Below, piece by piece: positions 34,015 to 43,837 of a stretch of 64,000 nt of DNA. Both the position numbers and the translations under genes were made by a program. The stretch comes from Azoarcus sp. (GTDB lineage Bacteria > Pseudomonadota > Gammaproteobacteria > Burkholderiales > Rhodocyclaceae), in the NCBI GenBank assembly GCA_030656215.1, contig JAUSOD010000051.1:1-64000 (forward strand). The letters run 5' to 3'. Under the pieces are notes generated by a model. The model made no database searches and had not been told where the DNA came from. It saw only the letters and a list, made by a program, of their open reading frames with translations. How positions within the stretch are numbered: position 1 is the first letter of the stretch; every line of letters begins with the position of its first letter.

Positions 34015-36819
34015 TTGTCTGCCACCCGCAACACCCCGACGGATGCCGTTTGGACCAGGAAGGTCCGTGCCACCGCAACGGTGCTCGTCACTGCACTGCT
34101 GCTCGCAGGCTGCACCGACAGTCCCGAGGCCATGGTCGATTCAGCCAAGGCTTATCTGGCAAAGAACGATATCAATGCCGCATCCATCCAGCTGAAGAAC
34201 GCACTGCAGGAGAACGGGAATCTGGCAGAAGGCAGATTCCTGCTGGGCAAAATCAACCTCGAGCAGGGAAATGTGCCTGGCGCGGTGAAGGAGCTGCAAC
34301 GCGCGGCAGAGCTCGGTTACCCGGCTGATCAGGTCACCCCCCTGCTTGCCAGCGCACTGGTGCGCTCGGCCGAGTTTGATCGGGTATTGAAGGATTATGG
34401 CGATACGACGCTCGGCGACCCCGTGGCGCAAGGGCAGCTGTTGTCCGCAATCGGGGATGCCCGCTTTGCCAAGGCCGATGTTGCCGGGGCGCGAAGCGCC
34501 TTCGAGGCAGCGCTCGCCGTCAGCCCCGACAACGGCCTGGCGCGTGTGGGCCTGGGGCGGGCAAAGCTATTTTCCGGTGATGCGCCGGGCGCTCAGGCGG
34601 AGGCCGAAGCGGCCATTGCCGGTCAGGCAGAACTCGGCGAAGCTCATGCACTGCTCGCTGACACCATGCTCGCCCAAGGCAAGCCGGAAGAAGCCATCAA
34701 GGCGCTGGAAGCGGCCGTTCGCGCTCGGCCCGACTCGGTCAGTTACCATTTTGCGCTGATTTCCCTGCAGCTTCGCCAGAACGACTTCGATGCAGCGGCC
34801 AAGCAGTTGGAGGCGATGAAGAAGGTCGCACCCAAGCATCCATCCACCCGCTATGTGCAGGCTTTCCTCGATTTTCGCAACAATCGCAATGCGGAGGCCC
34901 GTGAAGGCGTGATGGAAGTGGTCAAGAACGCACCGGACTTTCTACCGGGGCAGCTGCTCGCCGGGTCGGTCTTGATGCGTCTGAACGAGCATGTGGTGGC
35001 GCGCACGCATCTGGCCACGGTGCTGGCGCGCGCGCCGGGCCAGCCGCTGGCGCGCAGGTTGATGGCCGCGTCCCACTTGGCGTCAGGCGAGGCGAGCCGG
35101 GCGCTGGAGATGATTCAGCCGCTGCTTGCTGCACAGAATCAGGATGCGGCGCTGCAGGGACTGGCGGGTCAGATTTACCTGGCCAACGGCGATCTGGAAA
35201 AGGCCGAGGCGTATTTCGAGAAATCTGCGGCGGCGGCGCCCGACGACGCGAGCGCGCGAACGCGGCTAGGTGTGGCCCGACTTGCAGGTGGTGATGCAGA
35301 GGGTGCGTTTGCGGATCTGGAGGCAGCATCCCGGCTCGACGAAACCTCGGGTCAGGCCGATCTGGCGATGATCCTGGCCTATATGCGGCGGAGCGAGTTC
35401 GACAAGGCTCTGGAGGCGCAAAAGACGCTGGAGGGGAAGCAGCCGGACAATCCGCAGACACACAATCTGAAAGGAGGCATCCTGCTGGCAAAGAAGGATC
35501 CGGCGGGTGCGCGGGCAGCGTTCGAGCGCGCCGTTGAGCTTAAGCCGGATTTCCTTGCAGCGCAGGTCAACCTGGCCCGGCTTGATCTGGCGGACAAGAC
35601 GCCGGACGCAGCCAAGGCCCGGTTCGAAGGAATCATTAAGCAGAACCCGAAGAACGTGGACGCGCTGCTGGCTTATGCGGACTTGCAGAACTCGACCGGT
35701 TCCAGCGCGGCTGAAGTGTTGGCGACCCTGGAGCGCGCTGCAGAGGCGGGGCCAGGGTTGTTGCCGCCGCGCCTGGCGCTGATACAGCACCACCTGCGCC
35801 AGCGGGACCCGGCCAAGGCGATGACAGTCGCCCAGCAGGCGGTGGCTGCGGAGCCCAATGACCCGCGTGCGGTCGAGGCACTGGCACGGGTCCAGCTTGC
35901 GTCCGGGCAGACTCAGCAGGCTATCGCTTCGCTGAACAAGCTGGCCGGTCTCCTGCCTCAATCACCTGCTCCCCTGTTGGCACTGTCGGATGCGCAGCGT
36001 CAGGCGAAGGATGACGCTGCCGCCGAGCAGAGCTTGCGCAAGGCCCTGGCCCTAAAAGGCGATCTGCTCGAGGCGCAACAGCGGCTGGTTGGCGTACAGG
36101 TGGCACGGGGTAATCGGGACAATGCGCTTGCTACGGCGAAGAGCATCCAGAAGCAAAGGCCCACCGCTGCAATCGGTTATTCCCTCGAAGGCGACGTGCT
36201 GGGCAGCGCCGGGCGATGGCCCGAGGCGGCCACAGCCTATCGGAAGGCGCTCGACCGTGGCAAGAGTGGCGAGCTCGTCATTAAGCTGCATTCGGCCCTG
36301 ATGCGCACTGAGCGCAAGGCCGATGCCGACAAGCTGATGAAGGACTGGCTGAGCGCCGAGCCCAAGGATCTGGCTGCGCGCGGTTATGTTGCCGAGCGTG
36401 CGCTGGCCGAGAAGCGTTATGCGGACGCCTTGAAGATGTTCCGCGAGATGAACGAACTGGCGCCAGGTAATGCGTTGGTTCTGAACAATCTGGCATGGAC
36501 TGCTGCGGCGGCCAAGGACGGGCAGGCGCTCACGTACGCAGAGCAGGCGCTTGCGCTGGCACCGGACAATCCGGTGGTGCTCGATACCGTGGGTGTGATC
36601 CAGGTCGATGGCGGCCAGTCGGACAAGGGCTTGGCCAATCTGGTGCGTGCGGTTTCGCTCGCGCCCGATCTTGCCCCCTTGCGGTTGAATCTGGCCAAGG
36701 CCTATGCAAAGCTTGAACGCAAAGCCGATGCGCGTAAGGAGCTGGAGATTTTGATGCCCAAGGTGCAGGCCGGTACGCCGGTGCATACCGAGGCGGAAGC
36801 GCTGTTGAAGACGCTTTGA
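34015..36819 (+). CDS. prsT: PrsT, PEP-CTERM system TPR lipoprotein
   Basis: The 934-residue lipoprotein (lipobox LLLAGC near residue 30) is built of more than twenty tetratricopeptide repeats, for example DINAASIQLKNALQENGNLA and PAGARAAFERAVELKPDFLA. Start TTG at 34015 has GGAG at good distance, 2 bases after the prsR stop. PrsT is thought to help export or assembly of exopolysaccharide or PEP-CTERM proteins in the outer envelope. Confidence 0.92.
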   Translation: MSATRNTPTDAVWTRKVRATATVLVTALLLAGCTDSPEAMVDSAKAYLAKNDINAASIQLKNALQENGNLAEGRFLLGKINLEQGNVPGAVKELQRAAELGYPADQVTPLLASALVRSAEFDRVLKDYGDTTLGDPVAQGQLLSAIGDARFAKADVAGARSAFEAALAVSPDNGLARVGLGRAKLFSGDAPGAQAEAEAAIAGQAELGEAHALLADTMLAQGKPEEAIKALEAAVRARPDSVSYHFALISLQLRQNDFDAAAKQLEAMKKVAPKHPSTRYVQAFLDFRNNRNAEAREGVMEVVKNAPDFLPGQLLAGSVLMRLNEHVVARTHLATVLARAPGQPLARRLMAASHLASGEASRALEMIQPLLAAQNQDAALQGLAGQIYLANGDLEKAEAYFEKSAAAAPDDASARTRLGVARLAGGDAEGAFADLEAASRLDETSGQADLAMILAYMRRSEFDKALEAQKTLEGKQPDNPQTHNLKGGILLAKKDPAGARAAFERAVELKPDFLAAQVNLARLDLADKTPDAAKARFEGIIKQNPKNVDALLAYADLQNSTGSSAAEVLATLERAAEAGPGLLPPRLALIQHHLRQRDPAKAMTVAQQAVAAEPNDPRAVEALARVQLASGQTQQAIASLNKLAGLLPQSPAPLLALSDAQRQAKDDAAAEQSLRKALALKGDLLEAQQRLVGVQVARGNRDNALATAKSIQKQRPTAAIGYSLEGDVLGSAGRWPEAATAYRKALDRGKSGELVIKLHSALMRTERKADADKLMKDWLSAEPKDLAARGYVAERALAEKRYADALKMFREMNELAPGNALVLNNLAWTAAAAKDGQALTYAEQALALAPDNPVVLDTVGVIQVDGGQSDKGLANLVRAVSLAPDLAPLRLNLAKAYAKLERKADARKELEILMPKVQAGTPVHTEAEALLKTL

Positions 36820-36859
36820 AGCAGATCGTCATTAGAGAATTGATCAAGGAAAACAGTCA

Positions 36860-38140
36860 ATGACTACCATCGCCGTTATTGGTCTGGGCTACGTAGGACT
36901 GCCGCTGGCAGTCGAGTTCGGGAAGAAATTCCGTACCATCGGGTTCGATCTTTCGGTCGACAAGGTTGCGGCTTATCGCGATTTTGTCGATCCGACGGGT
37001 GAGGTTTCGACCGAAGATCTTCGCGCCGCGACCCAGCTGAGCTGCCACACCGACCCCACCGTCCTTAAGGACGCAGACTTCATCATCGTGGCAGTACCCA
37101 CGCCGGTGGACGCCGCTCACCAGCCGGATTTCACCCCGCTGGTCAAGTCGTCTCAGACCGTAGGGCGCAATCTCAAGCGCGGCGCCATTGTGGTATATGA
37201 ATCGACGGTATACCCGGGGGCAACCGAAGAAATCTGCATTCCGATCCTTGAGCGCGAATCCGGCCTGACCTGGAAACAGGATTTCTTTGTGGGCTACTCC
37301 CCCGAGCGGATCAATCCGGGCGACAAGGAGCGTACTGTGACCCGAATCGTCAAGGTGGTGTCGGGAGATACCCCCGAGACCCTGGAGACGGTGAAGCAGG
37401 TCTATGGTTCGGTGATCACCGCAGGGGTGTATCCGGCCAGCTCGATCAAGGTCGCCGAAGCGGCCAAAGTGATCGAGAATACCCAGCGCGACCTCAATAT
37501 CGCGCTGATGAATGAACTTGCGCTCATCTTCCACAAAATCGGAATCGATACGCTGGATGTACTCGAGGCGGCCGGTACCAAATGGAACTTCCTGCCCTTC
37601 CGTCCGGGCCTCGTGGGTGGGCACTGCATTGGTGTCGACCCCTACTACCTGACGCACAAGGCCGACATGCTCGGCTATCACCCGCAGGTCATCCTTGCCG
37701 GACGCCGGATCAACGACGGCATGGGCAAGTATGTGGCGGAGCAGACGGTCAAGGAGATGATTACTTCGGGTTCCAGCATCAAGGGTGCCGATGTCATCGT
37801 GCTCGGCCTCACCTTCAAGGAGAATTGCCCCGATCTGCGCAACAGCAAGGTCATTGATGTGATCCGCGAGTTGCAGAGTTACGGGTGCAAGGTGCATGTA
37901 CACGACCCGGTTGCCGAGTCGGACGAGGCCATGCATGAATATGGCGTCGGGCTCACCGCGTGGGAGGATCTGCCCCAGGCCGAGGCAATCGTGGCTGCGG
38001 TTTCGCACTCAGAATACTTGCAGATGCCGCTTGAGCGCATGCTGACCAAGCTGGCTGCAGGTGGGGTGTTTGCCGACGTGAAATCGGCATACAACGCGAT
38101 GGCATTGAGTGCTGCCGGCGCAAAGGTGTGGCGTCTCTGA
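36860..38140 (+). CDS. tviB: UDP-N-acetylhexosamine dehydrogenase, TviB/WbpO type
   Basis: The 426-residue enzyme has the Rossmann start IAVIGLGYVGLPLAVEFG, AVPTPVDAAHQPDFTPL, and the catalytic cysteine in GGHCIGVDPYY. The C-terminal domain has GLTFKENCPDLRNSKVIDVI. It oxidises UDP-GlcNAc or UDP-GalNAc to the uronic acid in two steps with NAD. It follows prsT by 40 bases and supplies a precursor for the exopolysaccharide that the EpsB-type protein initiates. Confidence 0.9.
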   Translation: MTTIAVIGLGYVGLPLAVEFGKKFRTIGFDLSVDKVAAYRDFVDPTGEVSTEDLRAATQLSCHTDPTVLKDADFIIVAVPTPVDAAHQPDFTPLVKSSQTVGRNLKRGAIVVYESTVYPGATEEICIPILERESGLTWKQDFFVGYSPERINPGDKERTVTRIVKVVSGDTPETLETVKQVYGSVITAGVYPASSIKVAEAAKVIENTQRDLNIALMNELALIFHKIGIDTLDVLEAAGTKWNFLPFRPGLVGGHCIGVDPYYLTHKADMLGYHPQVILAGRRINDGMGKYVAEQTVKEMITSGSSIKGADVIVLGLTFKENCPDLRNSKVIDVIRELQSYGCKVHVHDPVAESDEAMHEYGVGLTAWEDLPQAEAIVAAVSHSEYLQMPLERMLTKLAAGGVFADVKSAYNAMALSAAGAKVWRL

Positions 38141-38171
38141 CACGAACACGGTGGCGGCAAGGGAGGGCAGG

Positions 38172-39104
38172 GTGATTGCCTGGCGTTTGAGGTGGGTGGC
38201 GTACAGTCTCGTCGGAACCGCGGTGTGCGCACTTGCGCCTGTTGTAAAAGCCGCGGACGCAACCGAGGTGGCGGCTGCGTTTGCCCAGCAGGCGCGTTAT
38301 CTTGCCAATCAGGCCTTGAGCTACGAGCATGGCGAGGGCGTGCGGCGCGACCCGGAGCACGCCGCCGTGCTTTATTGCGAATCTGCACGACTGGGCGACC
38401 CTGAAGCCATGTATGCCCTGGGTTGGATGTATGCCAATGCGCGCGGGGTGGGGCGTAACGACGAGTTTGCCGGCACCCTGTTTGCGATGGCCGCCTTCCT
38501 CGGTAATGCGCATGCAGAACGAATGGTGCGCTACACCGGCGATTACACCGGTGCGGTGCCCGACTGCCTGCATCCGCCGCCGGGCACGGTGCTCGAGGAG
38601 TGGCCGGCGGACGAGTTGATCGCTGCGATGTCGGGGGATCGGCAGCGTATCGCCCGCCTGTTGGTCGAGTTGGCCCCGCGCTACGGCATCCGGCCACGTC
38701 TTGCGCTCGCGATTGCGCTGGCCGAGTCGAACCTCAACCCGGTCGCCCTTTCGCCGAAGAATGCAATGGGGGTGATGCAGCTCATTCCCGCGACTGCAGT
38801 GCGCTTCAATGTTCGGAATCCGCTCGAAGCGGAAGACAATATCAAGGGCGGCCTTGCGTATCTGCGCTGGTTGCTCGCCTATTTCGAGGGAGATATCGCA
38901 TTGGCAGCCGCTGGCTACAATGCAGGAGAGGGGGCCGTCGAACGATTCCGGGGCGTGCCGCCTTATCGCGAAACGCGGCTCTACGTGGAGCGTATTCTTG
39001 CGTTTGTTCGCAACCCGCAGCATCCCTATGACGGCAGCGTGGTGGCCCCCAGTCGGACCATTTCCGGCCTGCGGGTCGCCGCAACGAAGGAGCAGGACTC
39101 ATGA
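38172..39104 (+). CDS. Lytic transglycosylase with Sel1-like repeats
   Basis: The 310-residue product starts at a GTG (MIAWRLRWVAYS) with AGGGAGGG upstream. A signal peptide of about 27 residues precedes two Sel1-like repeats (EHGEGVRRDPEHAAVLYCES, GDPEAMYALGWMYANARGVG). The SLT domain follows, with catalytic Glu in IALAESNLNP, NAMGVMQLIPATA and AAAGYNAGEGAVERF. It cuts peptidoglycan, probably to allow an envelope-spanning export machine. It overlaps the protease gene by 4 bases. Confidence 0.87.
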   Translation: MIAWRLRWVAYSLVGTAVCALAPVVKAADATEVAAAFAQQARYLANQALSYEHGEGVRRDPEHAAVLYCESARLGDPEAMYALGWMYANARGVGRNDEFAGTLFAMAAFLGNAHAERMVRYTGDYTGAVPDCLHPPPGTVLEEWPADELIAAMSGDRQRIARLLVELAPRYGIRPRLALAIALAESNLNPVALSPKNAMGVMQLIPATAVRFNVRNPLEAEDNIKGGLAYLRWLLAYFEGDIALAAAGYNAGEGAVERFRGVPPYRETRLYVERILAFVRNPQHPYDGSVVAPSRTISGLRVAATKEQDS

Positions 39105-39892
39105 GCGTGTTTTTTCGTGATGTTCGTCGTCTTTCCGCTGCGCTGTTGCTCGGTTTCCTGAGCGTGCTCACGACCCTGCCCGCGCAGGCTGGCCTGGTCG
39201 AGGTGGTGCCTCGAATCAAGGCTTCGGTCGTCGCGATCGGAACCTATCAACGAACCCGCAGCCCGGCGTTCCGCTTTCTCGGTACCGGTTTTGCCGTTGG
39301 TAACGGGCGCCTGATTGCTACCAATGCGCATGTGCTGCCCGACAGCGTCGTGGACGACAAGCTCGAGACGCTGGTGGTGGTATTGCCGGGTGATGAACAG
39401 ACCCGTGCGGTACGACAGGTAGCGCGAGTGGCGGTGGATAAGAACCGCGATCTTGCGGTACTCAGACTCGAGGGCGGTGAGCCACTCCCCGCTCTCGTGC
39501 TGGCGGGCGGAGCCAGGCCCCTCGAGGGCCAGTCGATTGCCTTCACGGGTTTCCCCATCGGCAACGCCCTCGGAATGACGCCTGTGACCCACCGCGGCAT
39601 CATTGCCGCCATCACGCCGATCGGCATCCCCCAGGGCAATGCGCGCGATCTCAATCCGGCGCTGGTGCGGCGTCTGGCTGGCGAGGAGTTTCGGGTGTAT
39701 CAACTCGATGCCACCGCCTATCCGGGCAACAGCGGCAGTCCTGTTTTCAATCCCGATTCGGGCGAAGTACTCGGCGTAATCAATATGGTGTTCGTCAAGT
39801 CCACCAAGGAGAACGTGCTGAGCAATCCGTCCGGTATCAGTTATGCCATCCCGGTGGAGCATCTGATCAGGTTGATCAGCGGCTTGCAGTGA
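39101..39892 (+). CDS. Secreted trypsin-like serine protease (S1C family)
   Basis: 263 residues with signal peptide (RLSAALLLGFLSVLTTLPAQA). The catalytic triad can be followed: H in TNAHVLPD, D in NRDLAVLRLEGG and S in YPGNSGSPVFN. There is no PDZ domain, so it is shorter than DegP/DegS. Translational coupling with the lytic transglycosylase suggests a joint periplasmic role in the envelope steps of EPS export. Confidence 0.85.
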   Translation: MSVFFRDVRRLSAALLLGFLSVLTTLPAQAGLVEVVPRIKASVVAIGTYQRTRSPAFRFLGTGFAVGNGRLIATNAHVLPDSVVDDKLETLVVVLPGDEQTRAVRQVARVAVDKNRDLAVLRLEGGEPLPALVLAGGARPLEGQSIAFTGFPIGNALGMTPVTHRGIIAAITPIGIPQGNARDLNPALVRRLAGEEFRVYQLDATAYPGNSGSPVFNPDSGEVLGVINMVFVKSTKENVLSNPSGISYAIPVEHLIRLISGLQ

Positions 39893-39911
39893 TGAATGCG
39901 TAATGGAAACT

Positions 39912-39947
39912 GATACCGCGTTCGGTAGCTGAAACCGACCCGGTATC
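39912..39947. terminator. Possible bidirectional hairpin between convergent genes
   Basis: GATACCG (39912-39918) pairs with CGGTATC (39941-39947), with an inner TCGGT/ACCGA stem. It lies between two converging genes but has no T run on either side. Confidence 0.35.
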
Positions 39948-39962
39948 GGGCGGTGGTCGTGA

Positions 39963-40298
39963 TTAGACCCCCCATACCACCGGTACTTTCTCCCGCTGTG
40001 CCCGCTCCAGCATGTCCATCAGCGGCCATGCGCGCTGGGCGAGGCTCACCGGGGCGGCCATGCCGGTACGGCCGGCCTCGCGGTCGGCTGCTTCATCGTC
40101 TTCGGTAGGCGGTGCGTTGCGCACGCGGTCCTCCTCGATGGCGGCGCGCAGGCGGGCGATGGCGTCGGGCAGTTGCGCCACGGTGACGATGCCTTTGACG
40201 TCTTCCGGATCCTTGCCGAATGCGGCGATGAGTTTCTTGCCGGCATCGCCGTGCATGATGACGTCTGCGCTTGCATCAGATTTAAAGATGATCAGCAT
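39963..40298 (-). CDS. DUF1840 family protein
   Basis: The 111-residue cytosolic protein starts MLIIFKSDASADVIMHGDAG, and continues with IARLRAAIEE and a C-terminal RAWPLMDMLERAQREKVPVV. This matches DUF1840, a conserved family of betaproteobacteria of unknown function. The start at 40298 has AAGGAG upstream. It follows hpt by 11 bases. Confidence 0.87.
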   Translation of the reverse strand: MLIIFKSDASADVIMHGDAGKKLIAAFGKDPEDVKGIVTVAQLPDAIARLRAAIEEDRVRNAPPTEDDEAADREAGRTGMAAPVSLAQRAWPLMDMLERAQREKVPVVWGV

Positions 40299-40309
40299 GG
40301 GTTTTCTCC

Positions 40310-40861
40310 TTAAAGTCCTTTGACCGCGTAAATGCCCGGTGCGTTGCGCCAATAGCCCTGGTAATCCATGCCACAGCCGAACAGGAAGCGGTCGGCGATG
40401 TCGAGGCCAGTGAAATCGGCGCGCATGCCCGGGAAGGCCTTGCGCTCGTGCTGTTTGTGTACCAGCACCGCCGACAGCACTTCCCTTGCGCCTTCTGCCT
40501 TGAGGTAGTCGATGATGGCCGCGAGGGTGTGGCCTTCGTCGAGGATGTCATCAAGCACCAGCACCGTGCGATCGCGCAGATCCTGGGTGGGGCGGACACG
40601 CCAGTCGAGCAGGGTGCCCTGGATCGCGTGACCGTAGCGGGTGGCGTGGAGGTAAGCGACTTCGAGCGGAAAGGGCAGCCGTGGCAGGATGCGGCCGGCC
40701 AGGATCAAGCCTCCGTTCATCACCGTGTAGACCAGCGGGTTGCTGTTGGAGAGTCGCTCGGTTATTTCGGCCGCCATGCGCTCGAGTGCCGCCTCCACCT
40801 TGCGTTCATCTGCCAGGCAGTCAGCTTCTTCGCGCGCACGAAGGATTTCTTCCATGTTCAT
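40310..40861 (-). CDS. hpt: Hypoxanthine-guanine phosphoribosyltransferase
   Basis: 183 residues. The type I phosphoribosyltransferase PRPP loop VLVLDDILDEGHT is near residue 100, with VMNGGLILAG before it and a C-terminal base-binding RFLFGCGMDYQGYWRN. It salvages hypoxanthine and guanine to IMP and GMP. It is encoded upstream of the DUF1840 gene and divergent from upp. Confidence 0.88.
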   Translation of the reverse strand: MNMEEILRAREEADCLADERKVEAALERMAAEITERLSNSNPLVYTVMNGGLILAGRILPRLPFPLEVAYLHATRYGHAIQGTLLDWRVRPTQDLRDRTVLVLDDILDEGHTLAAIIDYLKAEGAREVLSAVLVHKQHERKAFPGMRADFTGLDIADRFLFGCGMDYQGYWRNAPGIYAVKGL

Positions 40862-40995
40862 GGTGGTCTGGAACTCCGGCAGGGGGGCGTCGCCGCAATG
40901 GGGGATAACGGGATTTTATCGCACTAACAGTGCGGAGCCCGAACGCTTCTTAAACTTGCAGGTAAACTGCTGCGAACCCAGCAGCGAGGACTTCC

Positions 40996-41628
40996 ATGTC
41001 TATCCATCAGATCAATCACCCGCTCGTACGGCACAAGATCGGCTTGATGCGCGAAGCCGACATCAGCACCAAGAAATTCCGCGAGCTCACCGCCGAACTG
41101 GCGCGCTTGCTGGCCTACGAGGCGTGCAAGGATTTTCCGCTCGAAACCGTCACCATCGAGGGCTGGGCGGGGCCGGTCGAGATCGATCAGATCAAGGGCA
41201 AGAAGGTTACCGTGGTGCCGATACTGCGTGCCGGCCTGGGCATGCTGGACGGGGTGCTGGACATGATTCCGAGTGCCAAGGTGAGCGTGGTCGGCATCGC
41301 ACGCAACGAAGAAACCTTGCTGCCGGTGCCCTATTTCGAGAAATTCGTCGGTCATCTGGGCGAGCGCATGGCGCTGATCATCGATCCGATGCTGGCCACC
41401 GGCGGCTCCCTGTCGGCCACGGTCGATATGCTCAAGCGTAACGGCTGCGGGCAGGTGCGGGCGCTGGTGCTGGTGGCCGCGCCGGAGGGCATCGCGTTGA
41501 TGGCCGAGCGCCATCCCGATGTGGAGATCTACACCGCGAGCATTGACAGTCATCTCAACGAGCACGGCTACATCATCCCTGGACTGGGCGACGCGGGCGA
41601 CAAGATTTTCGGTACCAAGCACAACTGA
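40996..41628 (+). CDS. upp: Uracil phosphoribosyltransferase
   Basis: 210 residues. Signatures: [32 protein letters not shown], the PRPP site [10 protein letters not shown] and the C-terminal [17 protein letters not shown]. It converts uracil and PRPP to UMP. The uracil permease gene follows by 112 bases in the same direction. Confidence 0.96.
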   Translation: MSIHQINHPLVRHKIGLMREADISTKKFRELTAELARLLAYEACKDFPLETVTIEGWAGPVEIDQIKGKKVTVVPILRAGLGMLDGVLDMIPSAKVSVVGIARNEETLLPVPYFEKFVGHLGERMALIIDPMLATGGSLSATVDMLKRNGCGQVRALVLVAAPEGIALMAERHPDVEIYTASIDSHLNEHGYIIPGLGDAGDKIFGTKHN

Positions 41629-41740
41629 ACCCGGTCTGCGCAGGGCTGACATCCGGTGTCGGAGCCTGCGCCACCCCTCACCCTTCCAAACAATAAGCGA
41701 TCGTCCCGGCAGGTGTGCCGGTGGCGACAGGAGTGTTGCG

Positions 41741-42988
41741 ATGCGTGAAATCCCGATCGAATCCGCCGATCCCCTGTGGCGGCAGGCTGTTTCCGGCGCC
41801 CAGATCCTGTTTGTGGCGTTTGGCGCACTGGTGCTGGTACCCTTGCTCACCGGCCTGAACCCCAGCATGGCGCTGCTTGGCGCAGGGGTGGGGACCTTGC
41901 TGTTCCAGTTGGTGACCAAGCGTCAGGTGCCGATCTTTCTCGGCTCCAGCTTCGCCTTCATCGCCCCGATCATCTTCAGTATGCAGACTTGGGGGCTGTC
42001 GGCGACGATGGGCGCGCTGGCCTGCGTGTCGCTGGTGTATTTCCTGTTCTCCGCGTTGGTCTGGCGTCACGGGGCGGAGATCGTGCATCGTTTCATGCCG
42101 CCGGTGGTGATCGGTCCGATCATCATGATCATCGGCCTGTCGCTGGCCGCGGTCGCAGTGAATATGGCGATGGGGCGCAGTGGCGATGGCAAGATCGAAC
42201 TGGTGCCCTATGGCACGGCGATGATCGTGGCCGCGGTGTCGTTCGGCGCGACCGTCGTGGCAGCGGTTTTTGCGCGCGGCTTTCTCAAGCTCGTGCCGAT
42301 CCTGATCGGGGTTGGAACGGGCTATGTACTTGCCGCCTTCCTTGGCTTGGTCGATTTCGGCAAGATCGCCGCCGCGCCCTGGCTTGCAATTCCGGAGTTC
42401 GTTGCGCCGACCTTCGAGTGGGCGGCAATCCTGTTCATGATTCCGGTGGCGCTGGCACCCGCGATCGAACATGTGGGCGATGTGGTTGCAATCGGCGGGG
42501 TGACCGGCAAGGACTACACGGACAAGCCAGGCCTGCACCGCACGCTGGCGGGCGACGGGCTCGGCGTGCTGTTTGCCGGCATGGTCGGCGGGCCACCGGT
42601 GACGACATACTCGGAAGTGACCGGCGCGGTGATCCTGACCAAGAGCTACAACCCCGCGGTGATGACCTGGGCCGCAGTCCTTGCGATCGCAATGGCCTTC
42701 TTCGGCAAGTTCAACGCCTTGTTGCAGTCGATTCCGGTGCCGGTCATGGGCGGCATCATGATGTTGTTGTTCGGCTCGGTGGCCAGTATCGGCCTCAAGA
42801 CCCTGATCGCCGACCGAACCAACCTGGACGATCCGCGCAATCTGGTGATCGTGTCGGCGGTGCTGGTGTTCGGTATTGGCGGACTGGCGCTCAACCTGGA
42901 TGGGTTCAGTCTGCAGGGCGTGAGTCTGTGCGGCGTGGCGGCGATCTTGTTGAACCTGCTGCTGCCGAAGCAGAAAACGATGGGCTGA
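41741..42988 (+). CDS. uraA: Uracil/xanthine permease, UraA family
   Basis: The start at 41741 (MREIPIESADPLWRQ) has GGAG eight bases upstream. The 415-residue membrane protein of the NCS2 family has about 14 helices and conserved ALAPAIEHVGD (the substrate-binding Glu), GGPPVTTYSEVTGAVILTKS and PVPVMGGIMMLLFGS. Next to upp it takes up uracil for salvage. Confidence 0.93.
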   Translation: MREIPIESADPLWRQAVSGAQILFVAFGALVLVPLLTGLNPSMALLGAGVGTLLFQLVTKRQVPIFLGSSFAFIAPIIFSMQTWGLSATMGALACVSLVYFLFSALVWRHGAEIVHRFMPPVVIGPIIMIIGLSLAAVAVNMAMGRSGDGKIELVPYGTAMIVAAVSFGATVVAAVFARGFLKLVPILIGVGTGYVLAAFLGLVDFGKIAAAPWLAIPEFVAPTFEWAAILFMIPVALAPAIEHVGDVVAIGGVTGKDYTDKPGLHRTLAGDGLGVLFAGMVGGPPVTTYSEVTGAVILTKSYNPAVMTWAAVLAIAMAFFGKFNALLQSIPVPVMGGIMMLLFGSVASIGLKTLIADRTNLDDPRNLVIVSAVLVFGIGGLALNLDGFSLQGVSLCGVAAILLNLLLPKQKTMG

Positions 42989-43020
42989 GGCAGGGCTCAA
43001 GGTCTGCCACGCTCTGGTGG

Positions 43021-43034
43021 CGGACTGAAGTCCG
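43021..43034. repeat. Single REP-like palindrome after uraA
   Basis: CGGACTGAAGTCCG is a perfect 6-base-pair hairpin with GA loop, followed by CC. Its stem core (ACTGAAGT) is the complement of the second hairpin in the units at 6463-6672, so it may be a lone member of the same repeat family. Confidence 0.45.
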
Positions 43035-43076
43035 TCCTGCCGCCCCCGTCCTGCTGCCTCTCGTGCCGGGTGAGTG

Positions 43077-43448
43077 TTACTTGTTTGAAAAGCGTCCGAC
43101 GACCCGGCTGGCGATGCGTCCTGCCACTCTGCGTACCAGCGGCAGGGCGAGCAGGCCGGTTTTCGAGCCGGGGCTCCCCTGGACACGGCGAAAGATCATC
43201 CAGCCAAGCCAGGCCCGTTTAGCCAGGCGTAGCGCAAGGCGGGGTTTGCTGACAATGAGCAGGATGAGCGCACCCGACAGCAGTGGTGCGTGCTCCCGTG
43301 CCCAGTCGACGCCATCGCGAACACGGTCCACGGTGTCGAGTGCGGATTCGAAGCCTGCCAGGCGGTACATCATGTCGTCGCGCTGGCGTTCTGCATTGAT
43401 CTGCAGGCGCTGCTTTCTCAGCGCGAACTCGATCAGCCGGGGGTTCAT
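43077..43448 (-). CDS. YqjK-type small envelope protein
   Basis: The 123-residue product starts MNPRLIEFALRKQRLQINAE, with one hydrophobic helix (PLLSGALILLIVSKP) and a basic C-terminus. Its position after yqjE, overlapping by 4 bases, matches the yqjD-yqjE-yqjK arrangement of proteobacteria. The function is unknown. Confidence 0.75.
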   Translation of the reverse strand: MNPRLIEFALRKQRLQINAERQRDDMMYRLAGFESALDTVDRVRDGVDWAREHAPLLSGALILLIVSKPRLALRLAKRAWLGWMIFRRVQGSPGSKTGLLALPLVRRVAGRIASRVVGRFSNK

Positions 43449-43828
43449 TCCTCTTTCCGCAATGCCGCACGGTCGCGGGCGAGCTCCGCCAGACTGGCTG
43501 CAAAAAGGCGCGATCCGCGCTTGAGTTCGCGTGCAGCATTGCTTGCTGTCAGCAGGGCGCCGCCGATACAGATTGCGGTGGCGATGCCCAAGGCCAGCAG
43601 GCGGTGTTCCTCCCAGAACAGTACGGTGAGGAACAGCAGCAGGAAGACGAGGCCAAAGGCCAGCAGTAGCGCGCCCACGACGACATTGAACAGCAGCCCG
43701 GTGAGGCGCAGCTTTTCTTCCTGCACCTCAACCGCGAGCAATTCCAGCCGTGTCTGCGCGGTCTGCAGGCCACTATCCAGAAAGCCGCGCAGGCTGTCCG
43801 CCAGACGCGGTTTCCGTGTTTCGCTCAC
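43445..43828 (-). CDS. yqjE: YqjE family membrane protein (holin superfamily III)
   Basis: 127 residues: an N-terminal helix (LRGFLDSGLQTAQTRLELLA), two membrane helices (VVVGALLLAFGLVFLLLFLT and LALGIATAICIGGALLTA), and a charged C-terminal tail. This is the YqjE/holin-like layout. It is encoded between yqjD (9 bases upstream) and yqjK. Confidence 0.85.
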   Translation of the reverse strand: MSETRKPRLADSLRGFLDSGLQTAQTRLELLAVEVQEEKLRLTGLLFNVVVGALLLAFGLVFLLLFLTVLFWEEHRLLALGIATAICIGGALLTASNAARELKRGSRLFAASLAELARDRAALRKEE

Positions 43829-43837
43829 TGTGCGCGC

